A DNA stretch of 64,000 nucleotides from Puia sp. (lineage in GTDB: Bacteria; Bacteroidota; Bacteroidia; Chitinophagales; Chitinophagaceae), in the NCBI GenBank assembly GCA_031292515.1, contig JARLGZ010000172.1, positions 186,001 to 250,000 of the forward strand, written 5' to 3'. Of the stretch, positions 42,408-52,800 are shown in pieces (position 1 is the stretch's first letter; every line of letters begins with the position of its first letter). The notes below the pieces were generated by a model, which made no database searches, had not been told where the DNA came from, and saw nothing but the letters and a program-made list of their open reading frames with translations. Position numbers and translations under genes: made by a program.

Positions 42408-44606
42408 CTAACTCTTCCGCAACACCACCTTCTGCTGAGAGAAATTATAGGCCGCATCCAGGAAAGCACGCATCAGGTCCCATTCTTCTTTTTTCACATC
42501 CCGGCGTTTATAGATCTTTTGTGCATCTACGATCAACTGGCCGTTTTCCACCTTTGCCGTGGAGATAAAGGCTCCGGCGGCATTGTCGACGGATTGGTTC
42601 AAAGCGGAGAGATCCCCTACGCTATAACCCGCGGGGATGGTGAAGACGATCTTCCAGTGGTTGGTCCTGGCATAGCGGGTATCTATATCGAACTGTCGCT
42701 TCACCTCGTCCTTTTCGATCTGGAACTGTGAGCCGATAAACGACGGAATGCTTACCAGCAGGGATTTACCTGCCCTTTTTACCATATCGCCCACGACGTA
42801 CTGCTCCTTGTATCTCAAGACGGGGCTTTCAGGGGTCCTCCCATTGGATACCAGGACAAAATTGTCATAGCTGACCACATTTTTAAAGTCGCCCCCCAGC
42901 AACCTCTTCATGATGTCCGGCTTCTCCTTCGTCTCCCGGTCACTCTCCTCGGCGATCTTCCGGATCATCGTCTCCTTGTCTTTCCGGCTAAAGCGATCGA
43001 GATCCTCCAGGGAGTCCCTGCCTCCGTAAATTTTATAATCTTCCCGGAAAGCATTGGTGCCGTATAGTACCGGCGCGATCACCCCTCGCTTTGAAAGGCC
43101 GCTAAAACCGTTATCGCCCTGCACCGTGATATTTTCGAGTTTGTCATCCAGGGTCAACTGGAACAGATAGACGCTCTTATTGTCGTCCGGACCCGTCATC
43201 GGCAGAGTGAGCTTTTCGACATCGCCCTTGTCGGTCACCAGGTATGCCTCATTGCCCTGGCAGGCCGGGTCCATATCATCCAGGTTGCTGTATCTTGAGA
43301 AATTGAAGACATACTTCCCATTCACCCTGACCAGCCATGCCAACTCAGAACGGAATAACAGGTCCTGCGGCCTGGAAATGGTATTCCGGGGCGTAACGAC
43401 CAGGTCCGCCTTGATTTTCTTGTCGTTGAGGTAGTCCTTGAAGGCTGACGCAAAATACCGATCGGTGATTTCATACCGGGTGCCTATCTGGTGACGAAAG
43501 ATATAATAGATCTTCCGGATATACTCTTCCTCAGTGGTCGACCGGTCCGAGACCTTGTTTAACCTCGCCTTGAAATCATTCCAGGCGAAGACACCCGGGG
43601 TGATACTCGCATAATAGGCCTTTGTCACCATGTCTTTATAATTGGCCCTCACTTTCTTGCCCAATTCCTCCATATCTACTCCCTTCTTGACTTCATCCCG
43701 GTCCCCGACAAACAGTTCGGCCTTTGCATTGTGCCCTGACCGGGCATAGACGACCTGGAACTTGACCATGGGAAGAACCAGGTATTCGTTTACCCAACGC
43801 CGGTCCTTTATCTTCTCCCGGTCCCGGTCCTCGAACCGGAAATCATCCCATTTTCCATCATCCACTTCCTTGAACTCGGGTGCGCCGTTCATGGATTTGG
43901 CGCTGAAGTAGCACCGGCTATTGGTCTTGAAATCATAGTACTGATAGACGACCGGATATTTACGGTTGCATAAATAATAAACCGGGTCCATCTCGAAGAA
44001 CAGGGAGGCGCCGATATAGAGGATCCCGTATGCCGAATACGCGTATTCGATGATATCCCCGGGTTCGAGATCCGGCACCGCCAGTTTGTAATACTGTACG
44101 CCAAAGCCGGGGCCTCTGTCGCTAAGATTCCCCGTCTCGATAAAGGATTTAAACCGCTCAGGCACATTGTCCGCGCTTTCTTCTTTTACGGCTGACGAAA
44201 GATCCAGCTCTTCGATCATTCCGCCGGGCTTTATGACCCGTGCGGCAAAACCGTTGTCATTATCCCATTTGCTAAAATATAGTTCGGAGTAACTTTTTAC
44301 CGCGTCTTTGTCATGCAGCCAGACCTTGAAACGGGCACGCTCAAACATTTTCAATTTGGGGTTCAGCAACTCTTTCTCCACCTGTAAGGTAGTTTTCTGC
44401 GCGATGATGACAGCTGACTCATCCTTCCATTTTTCGGGAACCTCGCTGGTCTTGAAATTGGGGTCCTCCTCCTTCCAGTATGATTCGATATTGCCTTTGA
44501 AATTTTTTACTTCCTGTTTGCTGATGGACGTCTGCGCCCAGGCAAGTGAGGGTCCCAGCAGGATACCGGAACCAAGTATAAAGCGGACGATTGATTTCTT
44601 TTTCAT
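42408..44606 (-). CDS. DUF3857/transglutaminase-like protein, catalytic triad lost
   Basis: This 732-residue protein has a signal peptide ending SLAWAQ. Residues about 55-250 match the DUF3857 sandwich (LKMFERARFKVWLHDKDAVK, PDLEPGDIIEYAYSAYG). The following domain aligns in layout with the transglutaminase domain of its neighbour, but the Cys, His and Asp positions read as other residues (DRYFASAFKDYLN, SELAWLVRVNGKYVFNFS). It is therefore probably a non-catalytic binding protein. It forms a leftward pair with the gene upstream, whose triad is intact. Confidence 0.8.
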   Translation of the reverse strand: MKKKSIVRFILGSGILLGPSLAWAQTSISKQEVKNFKGNIESYWKEEDPNFKTSEVPEKWKDESAVIIAQKTTLQVEKELLNPKLKMFERARFKVWLHDKDAVKSYSELYFSKWDNDNGFAARVIKPGGMIEELDLSSAVKEESADNVPERFKSFIETGNLSDRGPGFGVQYYKLAVPDLEPGDIIEYAYSAYGILYIGASLFFEMDPVYYLCNRKYPVVYQYYDFKTNSRCYFSAKSMNGAPEFKEVDDGKWDDFRFEDRDREKIKDRRWVNEYLVLPMVKFQVVYARSGHNAKAELFVGDRDEVKKGVDMEELGKKVRANYKDMVTKAYYASITPGVFAWNDFKARLNKVSDRSTTEEEYIRKIYYIFRHQIGTRYEITDRYFASAFKDYLNDKKIKADLVVTPRNTISRPQDLLFRSELAWLVRVNGKYVFNFSRYSNLDDMDPACQGNEAYLVTDKGDVEKLTLPMTGPDDNKSVYLFQLTLDDKLENITVQGDNGFSGLSKRGVIAPVLYGTNAFREDYKIYGGRDSLEDLDRFSRKDKETMIRKIAEESDRETKEKPDIMKRLLGGDFKNVVSYDNFVLVSNGRTPESPVLRYKEQYVVGDMVKRAGKSLLVSIPSFIGSQFQIEKDEVKRQFDIDTRYARTNHWKIVFTIPAGYSVGDLSALNQSVDNAAGAFISTAKVENGQLIVDAQKIYKRRDVKKEEWDLMRAFLDAAYNFSQQKVVLRKS

Positions 44607-44619
44607 AGATATTCAGCGG

Positions 44620-44674
44620 CTTATTTCTTAGTAACTTATTCTTAGTAACTTATTTCCTGGAAGCTTATTTTTTT
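44620..44674. repeat. Four 14-15-bp repeats between the DUF3857 genes
   Basis: Units starting cttattt (44620, 44635, 44649 and 44664) read aaataag on the minus strand. The fourth unit supplies the TAA stop of the upstream gene (44665-44667), and the array reaches to 14 bp before the next ATG. Confidence 0.75.
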
Positions 44675-46614
44675 GTAATTGATATTTGCATATTGTTGAA
44701 CTCCTTCATCTTCTTCAGAAACAGCGTCCAGTTGGAAAAATCATCCGTTTTTATCTGGCTGGTTTTGATGGAGAGCATCTTCTTCAACGTGATCGTATTT
44801 CCATTAACGGTATACCCGCCCTGAAAGGCATAGCCCGGGTATTCTTCCTTCACATCGTCCGGAAGATCGATGAATTTCTTTCCCGCGGGGATCGATAGGG
44901 AGATCTCGTCCTCGTAGGTGAACAGGCTTTCAAAATCATATCCCCTTTGTCTCTTTTCATCCGGCGCATAACGGCTCAGGCTCTTGGGGAAGAAATCGAT
45001 ACTGGCAAAAAGGTCCTGACCGGATGCCGTGATATTATTGTCAAGCTCTATGTCCCCTTCGATCAGGACCGGCAACTCCCTGTTTGCGAGATCGCTGGTG
45101 GTGATATTGGAAGCCGTCATATTATCGTTGCCAAACTTCAGCACCGATTTCAGATAATCGGGCCGCTTATCGACGGCTATGTCCTGGTAGTACTGGTGGA
45201 AATCGGTCCTTTCATTACCCGTCAGAGTCACCTGTACATGCCCTTTCAATACATTCCCGTCGATCGAGAACTTTGCATGGGTGACGATCTTGTTGGCATT
45301 TTTCTCCGATACCGGTACATATTTTATCTCGAAATGCTCCCCCTGCTGGACCAGGGCGGATTTCCCCTGTATCCGGTACGCATTCTCGCCAAAAGGGATA
45401 TAGTTCTCCGTCGCGTCCAGGAAATAGGTCTTTCCGCCAAGATATAACGTGCAGATCGCATGATTGTCCACGCACAATGCCGGGGTGTTGGCATGATCGT
45501 AGGGAATGTCGCGGGTGCCGATCCAGGTAAAATGTGCGTCATAACCCGCCAGTTTGAGCATCTCGGTCAGGAGGTTGGCCATGCCCTTGCAGTCCCCGTA
45601 TTTATCTTTTAACACATGCTGCACCGGATCGGGAATATAGCCGGCATACCCGTTCTCAAAGGCGATATACCGTATATTGTCCTGCACCCAGTAATAGATC
45701 GCTTTCACCTTGTCGGCGTCGGTGCTCTTTCCTTTTACAAGACCATCTACCAGCGGTTTCAGCGGAGCGGGATCGTTCTTGCACTGTGAATAGAGGAAAT
45801 TATACCACTTATAGAGATCGGCCGTTTGCAAAAAACCGTTTTGCCGGACGCCATTGTAGTCAAAGGATTTGACCATCACGATGATATGCGGGTAGGTATA
45901 GGCCGTTCCAATGGCACTGTATTCTTTTTTCAAAGCCGGCAGATCATTCATGGTAAATGTATAAACAGTGTTGCCATTTTGCTGTTCCTGCGCCTTGAGA
46001 ACCTTGTATCCTTCAAAATTCACCTCTTTGAAGCCGATCTGCAGCCATTGGGGCACGATGAAACGGAGAGTGCGCTCCTTGACCGGGTAATAGGTATGAA
46101 AAAATATACGCGTCAGGTATTTGGAATCGTCATATTGCTTCTCCGTCTCTATCTGCACCATCTGGCCCGTCTTGCCCAAGGTAATATCGAAGTATTGAAA
46201 CCGGCTGTCGTCCAGGAACACACCATCGCTATTCATGCCCGCGTCACCGGGCCTTTGGCGGTTCAGGGAATATTTGTCGCCGCTCTTGTCATAGACGCGG
46301 AATTTCTTCAACTCGATGAACTGGTTATAAAACTGCGGATATTTAAAGTTGACAAAATCATGTAAGGCGATAAATTCCACCGCCTCCCGGCCCAGGGACG
46401 TCACAACCGGCTGGCCCATCTCGCCATTTCCACGGTCGAATGTGTACTCCTCCACCGAGTTCACCGCCGAGTAATATTCGCTGGCAGCTTGCGTGCGAAG
46501 GGATTCCGCCAATGAGACGTCTCCGGAACTCACTTTTTGGGCCATCGGCGAAAAAGGGTTCAACAGGCTGCAGCCAAATATGCAGGCGATAAACATGGAT
46601 TTTTCGAAGGTCAT
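44665..46614 (-). CDS. DUF3857 and transglutaminase-domain protein, secreted
   Basis: This 649-residue protein has a signal peptide ending SPMAQ. The DUF3857 domain (about residues 55-250) precedes a transglutaminase-like domain with the full triad: Cys in DKYGDCKGMANLLTEMLKLAG, His in CVDNHAICTLYLGG and Asp in YFLDATENYIPFG. Such proteins are common in Bacteroidota and thought to act in the periplasm, possibly on peptides or peptidoglycan crosslinks. A C-terminal DUF2569-type beta region follows. The ATG at 46614 fits the signal peptide best. It is divergent from the glucan synthase gene. Confidence 0.87.
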   Translation of the reverse strand: MTFEKSMFIACIFGCSLLNPFSPMAQKVSSGDVSLAESLRTQAASEYYSAVNSVEEYTFDRGNGEMGQPVVTSLGREAVEFIALHDFVNFKYPQFYNQFIELKKFRVYDKSGDKYSLNRQRPGDAGMNSDGVFLDDSRFQYFDITLGKTGQMVQIETEKQYDDSKYLTRIFFHTYYPVKERTLRFIVPQWLQIGFKEVNFEGYKVLKAQEQQNGNTVYTFTMNDLPALKKEYSAIGTAYTYPHIIVMVKSFDYNGVRQNGFLQTADLYKWYNFLYSQCKNDPAPLKPLVDGLVKGKSTDADKVKAIYYWVQDNIRYIAFENGYAGYIPDPVQHVLKDKYGDCKGMANLLTEMLKLAGYDAHFTWIGTRDIPYDHANTPALCVDNHAICTLYLGGKTYFLDATENYIPFGENAYRIQGKSALVQQGEHFEIKYVPVSEKNANKIVTHAKFSIDGNVLKGHVQVTLTGNERTDFHQYYQDIAVDKRPDYLKSVLKFGNDNMTASNITTSDLANRELPVLIEGDIELDNNITASGQDLFASIDFFPKSLSRYAPDEKRQRGYDFESLFTYEDEISLSIPAGKKFIDLPDDVKEEYPGYAFQGGYTVNGNTITLKKMLSIKTSQIKTDDFSNWTLFLKKMKEFNNMQISITKK

Positions 46615-46888
46615 GTTAGTATAAATTTGCATGTATTTGCAGGATCAGACGACTTCCGGGAAATAGTCCTAACGCGTGGTCGTATTAAATATTTTACCCC
46701 CGGCCGCACAGACTGCCGAAAAATATCGATATATTTCCTAACTCCATGGTATCCAAGCGGGAAAAGTGGCACACGATTAGATCATAGGGCTCATACGCCC
46801 CATCACATTCAATTAGCTTTATTTGAAAAATACTTCGATCCAGGAATTGCTATCCCATCTCAGAATTCATCTTCCGGGGGATAATTTG
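46615..46888. promoter_or_regulatory. Divergent spacer upstream of the glucan synthase
   Basis: The 274-bp spacer has an atatcgatat palindrome near 46725 and a gggc-tcatac-gccc hairpin (46786-46799). A ttatttg block (near 46819-46825) could be a -7 element placing transcription start around 46832. An open frame from a TTG at 46823 is therefore probably leader. Confidence 0.4.
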
Positions 46889-49800
46889 ATGAAGCGGTAT
46901 GCCAACGAGAAACCGCCGTTGCGGAGCGAGCTGTTCAGCGCAGACCAGATGGCCCAATATGGCCGGGTCCTCGCCGGCAGACACCAGCTCGTCAGCGGCC
47001 GGGCGCCAAACCAGCTCCTGAAGCGGCTTGCCGACAACGAAACGATGCTGCTGGAAGTCCATGACCTGCTGACGGATGCCATCAAAGAGAATCGCCGCAT
47101 CATACCGGCCGGAGAATGGCTGCTGGACAACTTCTACCTGATACAGGAGCAGATACGGACAGGCAATAAACACCTGCCGAAAGGATACAGCGAAGACCTG
47201 CCCCAATTGTCCAACGGCCCCTCCGCAGGCCTCCCCCGCGTATACGACATCGCCCTGGAGATCGTCTCCCACAGCGATGGTCGCGTGGACCTGCAGAGCC
47301 TCACCAACTTTATATCCTCCTACCAGACCGTCACCCACCTGAAACTGGGAGAACTCTGGGCCATCCCCATCATGCTCAGACTGGCACTGATAGAGAACCT
47401 GCGACGCCTCGCCGCCCAGATCTCCATCGACCGGATCAACCAGAACCTGGCAGACTATTGGGCGGAACAGATGACCCAGACCGCCGAAACAGATCCCAAA
47501 AGCCTGATCCTCGTCATTGCGGATATGGCCCGGTCCGGGCCGCCAATGGTCAGTTCCTTCGTAGCGGAACTGACCCGTATGCTGCAAGGCAAGGGCCCTT
47601 CCCTCGCACTCCCCCTCACGTGGATAGAGCAACGGCTGTCCGAGACCGGGCAGACCAGCAACGAACTGGTACAGGCTGAGTTTCAGAAACAGGCCGCCGA
47701 CCAGGTCTCCATGAGCAATAGCATCGGCAGCCTCCGCTTCCTGGGTACCACCGACTGGCGCGAGTTTGTCGAAAGCTGCAGCCTCGTCGAACGGACCCTG
47801 CGGAAAGACGCCAAAGACGTTTATGGCCGGATGGACTTCACAACCCGGGATTATTATCGCCATATTGTAGAGAAAATTGCCCGTTATAGCGACAGTACCG
47901 AGCTGCAGGTGGCCGAATCAGCCATCCGCTTCGCAAAAGAAGGAGCCGCGGCAAAAGGAGAAGACGACCGTACCGCGCATGTGGGATTTTACCTCGCAGG
48001 GCGGGGACGGCGGCAAACGGAAAAAGAGGCCAGGATGGCCCCCCCTGTCGGCGACCTGCTGGAGAAATTTGTACACCGCTACCCCATGCTGTTCTACGCC
48101 TCCGCCATCGCAGGCATGACCCTCATCGTCGGAGGCGGATTCTTTGTGAGGACCCGCCAACAGGGCGTGCACCCCGGCCTGCTCATCGCCGTGACCCTGC
48201 TCTCCCTGCTATGTGCCAGCCAGTTGGCCGTCACCCTGGTGAACTGGATCACTACCCTGCTCGTAACACCCTCTCCTCTCCCCCGGATGAACTTTTCGAC
48301 AGGCATCCCCGCCGAAAGCCGGACGCTCGTCGTCATCCCCACCCTGCTGGGCAACGAACAGGAACTCGATTCCCTCGTCGAAGACCTGGAAGTCCGCTTC
48401 CTCGCCAACAGGGACGAACGACTGCACTTCGGCCTACTCACCGATTTCAAAGATGCCCGCCAGGAGACCCTTCCCGAAGATGAGGCCCTCCTCCAAAAAG
48501 CCGTAGACAAAATAGAAGCCCTCAACACAAAATACGCCAGCCCCACCCAATCGATCTTCTTCCTGTTCCACCGCCCCCGCCGGTGGAACGAACGCGACAA
48601 GATCTGGATGGGCTACGAACGGAAAAGAGGGAAACTCACGGAGATGAATAGCCTCCTGAGAGGCTCCGGTAAAGACAGGTTCTCCCGGATCGTGGGCGAC
48701 GAGCGATTCTTTCCGGAGATCCGGTATGTGATCACCCTCGATACCGATACCCAGCTGCCAAGAGACGCCGCCTCGAAGATCATCTCGGTCATGGCACACC
48801 CGCTAAACCGCGCATTGTACGACGAGAAACGGCAACGGGTCACCGATGGTTATGGTATCCTTCAACCACGGGTCGACAATAGCCTCGCCGGATCCAACAA
48901 TTCCCGCTACGCGCGCCTCCACGGCAATGATGTGGGCATCGACCCCTATACCCGTGCCAGCTCGGATGTATACCAGGACCTCTTCGGAGAAGGATCTTTT
49001 ATCGGAAAAGGCATCTACGAACTGGACCTTTTCGCAAAGACCCTCAACGAACGCTTCCCCGAAAACCGCATCCTCAGCCATGACCTGCTCGAAGGCTGCT
49101 ATATGCGCTCCGGCCTGCTCACCGACGTACAACTCTATGAAGAATATCCCTCCCGGTACAGCGCGGATGTAAAACGCCGTCACCGCTGGATTCGCGGCGA
49201 CTGGCAGATCGGCACCTGGTTCCTCCCCTTCGTCCCCAATGAAAATGGCAGGCTCCGCAAAAACCCGCTCTCGGCCCTTTCACGGTGGAAGATATTCGAT
49301 AACCTCCGCCGCAGCTTAGTGCCCACAGCCCTCACCGCCCTCCTGCTGCTCGGGTGGACCGTCCTCCACGACGAACTATTCTGGACCGTCGCCGTATTCC
49401 TGCTCATCGTCATCCCGCCTCTCAGCATCACCGCCTGGGATATCCTGAACAAACCCAAAGAGATATCCCTGCGACAGCATATAAAAGACTCCGTCCATTC
49501 CATCACCAACCACCTGATCCAAACCGCCTTTACCATTCTCTGCCTTCCCTACGAAGCTTATTATACGCTGGACGCGATCCTCCGTACAAACTGGCGCATG
49601 ATCGTCAGCCACAAGAAACTACTGGAATGGCAGCCCTTCCGCAATTCGAAAAACCCGCGGACAAGCCAGGGCCTGCCCGCATCTTTCCTTACCATGTGGG
49701 TCGGCCCCGTGACGGGCTTCGGCGTATTACTCTATCTCATCGTCGTCTCCCCCATCAACGTCATCACCACTTTTATCCTGCTCGGCGGATGGATAGCCTC

Positions 49801-52800
49801 CCCCTTTGTAGCCTGGTGGTTCAGCCGCCCCATTGCCCCTCCGCAAGCCGATCTGAAAGAAGAGCAACGCCTGTTTCTGCGTGGACTGGCCCGGAAGACC
49901 TGGTCATTTTTTGAGACGTTTGTGACAAGGGAGGGCAACTGGCTCCCACCGGACAACTACCAGGAACATCCCGTGGAAAGGACAGCCTACCGCACCTCTC
50001 CCACCAATATGGGATTATCTCTGTTAGCGAACCTCTCCGCCTGGGACTTTGGCTATAGCACCACCGGCCAATTCCTCGAACGAAGCCTGCATACCCTCGA
50101 CACCATGCAGACCCTCGAACGGTTCCGCGGACATTTTTATAACTGGTACGACACCCAATCCCTCCAGATCCTCACGCCCCGCTATGTCTCCACCGTAGAC
50201 AGCGGCAACCTGACGGGCCACCTGCTCACGCTCCGCCAGGGAATCCTCGCCATCCCCCAACAGCCGATCCTCGGCCGCCAGGCCTTCGAAGGTCTCCGGG
50301 ATACGCTGTCACTAATAAACGACCCCTCCGTCCGGGAGTTTAAAAAAGAACTGGACGCGGTCCTCGATACCGATTCTCTCGACCTCCTAACGGCAAAGGC
50401 CAGCCTGGAAAAGCTGGCGACCCTTTCCGCAAAGATCATCGCGGGCACCGGACCCGACCGGCAAAGCGAAGCCTACCGCTGGACGGAAGCACTCACCCAA
50501 CAGGTGAAAAGTCACCTGGACAACCTCTTTCTCATGGCGCCCTGGCTGCTGCTGCCTCCCGTGCCGGCGGCCCTGGAAAAACTGACCCTGCCTGATTCGG
50601 AACCCTTTTCTTTCTCCCAGTCCGGCTCCCGGAATGGCCGGAGCAACGGTCTTTCATCCGCCGCCCGGAAGGATTCCCCGGCTTTGGAAAACGACTCCCT
50701 TGCCTTCTCCCTGCCCGAAGAGATCCCCACCCTGCAGGAACTGGCAGGCATGCAGGAGACCGCCCGTCCGCTCCTCGAACGCCTGTTTACGCTCGATCCC
50801 GCACTGCCGCCCGACCAGCAGGAATGGCTCGCAGGATTCAGGGACAGCACCGTAAAAGCCAGCCGGGCCGCCGCCGAACAGATCAGGATGCTGGAACTCA
50901 TGGCCTCGCAATGCCTGGGATTCGCAGACAATGAATATGACTTCCTCTACGAAAAATCCCAGAAACTGCTGACAATCGGCTATAACGTCGACGAACACCG
51001 CCGCGATGCGGGATATTACGATCTGCTGGCTTCGGAAGCCAGGCTGGGAATCTATGCGGCGATCGCCGCCGGCAAGCTGCCGCAGGAAGCCTGGTTCTCC
51101 CTGGGCAGACAACTGGCAAACGCGGGTGGCGAGTCAATCCTGGTAAGCTGGAGCGGATCGATGGTCGAATACCTGATGCCGCTGATCGTCATGCCGGAAT
51201 ACGAGAACACCCTGCTCGCACAGACCAACCACGCCATGGTCGCCCGGCAGATAGAATATGGAAACCAGCGTGACACCTTCTGGGGTATCTCCGAATCAGG
51301 ATATAATATGGTCGACGCACAACTAAATTATCAATACCGTGCATTCGGCGTCCCCGGCCTCGGCTTGAAACGCGGGCTGGCGGAAGACCTCGTCATCTCC
51401 CCCTACAGCACCGTCATGGCCCTGATGGTGCAACCCGAAGAATCCTGCAAAAACCTGCAGGCGATGTCGGAAGCCGGCTTCGAAGGACGCTATGGATTCT
51501 ATGAAGCCATCGACTATACCGCTTCAAGGCTCCCGCGGGGACAGACCCACGCCATCATCAGGTCCTTTATGGTACACCACCAGGGTATGAGCCTGCTGTC
51601 ACTGGCCTACCTCCTGCTGGACCAGCCCATGCAGAAGAGATTCGAAAGCGAACTCAGCTTTCAGGCTACCGCACTCCTGCTGCAGGAGAGGATCCCCAAA
51701 GCCACGAGCTTCTATTCGCCGCCCGCCGATATCGCGCAGACCAGCGTCGCCACCACCGACACCGACATGCGCGTCATCAATATGGCCGAGACGCCGTCTC
51801 CCGAAGTACAACTGCTCTCAAACGGCAGATACCACGTCATGGTGACCCATGCAGGCGGCGGCTACAGCCGCTGGCGGGATATGGCCGTTACCCGTTGGCG
51901 GGAAGACTCTACCTGTGACAACTGGGGAACCTTTTGCTATATCCGCGACGTGGAAAGCATGAGCTACTGGTCTGCCGGCCATCAGCCCACCCTTCGCCAG
52001 GCGAAGAGTTATGAAGCTGTCTTCTCACAGGGAAGGGCCGAATTCCGCAGGCGGGACAGCGATATTGAAACACATACCGAGATCGTGGTATCGCCCGAAG
52101 ACGATATCGAGATGAGACGCATCCATCTCACCAACCGCTCGCGCAGGAAAAAAACCATCGAGATCACCAGCTACGCCGAAGTGGTGCTCACGTCCGCGAT
52201 CGCGGACGCCCTGCATCCCGCATTCAGCAATCTCTTTGTCGAGACCGAGATCCTGGACAGCCGCAACGCAATCCTCTGCACCCGCCGCCCGCGCTCCACC
52301 GGGGAGGCCTGCCCCTGGATGTTCCACCTGATGAAAGCGCATACCGCCGATGGCCAGGAAGTCTCCTATGAGACCGACCGGATGCAATTCATCGGTCGAG
52401 GCAATACGGTCACCGACCCGCAGTCCATGAGCCAGGGCAACCTGTCCGGCACCCAGGGGTCGGTACTCGATCCCATCGTCTCGATCCGATACCGCATCAC
52501 CCTCAACCCACAGGAGACAACGACTGTCGATATGGTGTTCGGGATGGGAGAAACCCGGGAGATCAGCCTCGGCCTGATCGAGAAATACCAGGACCGTCAC
52601 CTCACCGACCGCGCCTTCGAACTGGCCTGGACGCATAGCCAGGTCGTCTTGCGGCAGATCAACGCCTCCGAAGCGGACGCCCAACTCTATGGGCGCTTAG
52701 CCGGCTCCGTAATCTATGCCAACGCCGCCCTCCGGGCTGATCCCGCCATCCTCATCCAAAATCGCCGCGGACAGTCAGGGCTGTGGAGCTATTCTATCTC

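Noticed and set aside
46743-46815. Possible tRNA or tRNA fragment with a CAT-containing loop
   Set aside because: Only one short stem (gggc/gccc) can be drawn; acceptor and T arms with the usual conserved bases are missing.
46823-46888. TTG start extending the glucan synthase by 22 residues
   Set aside because: A TTTG-type promoter block overlaps that codon and the ATG at 46889 has a purine-rich stretch at proper distance.
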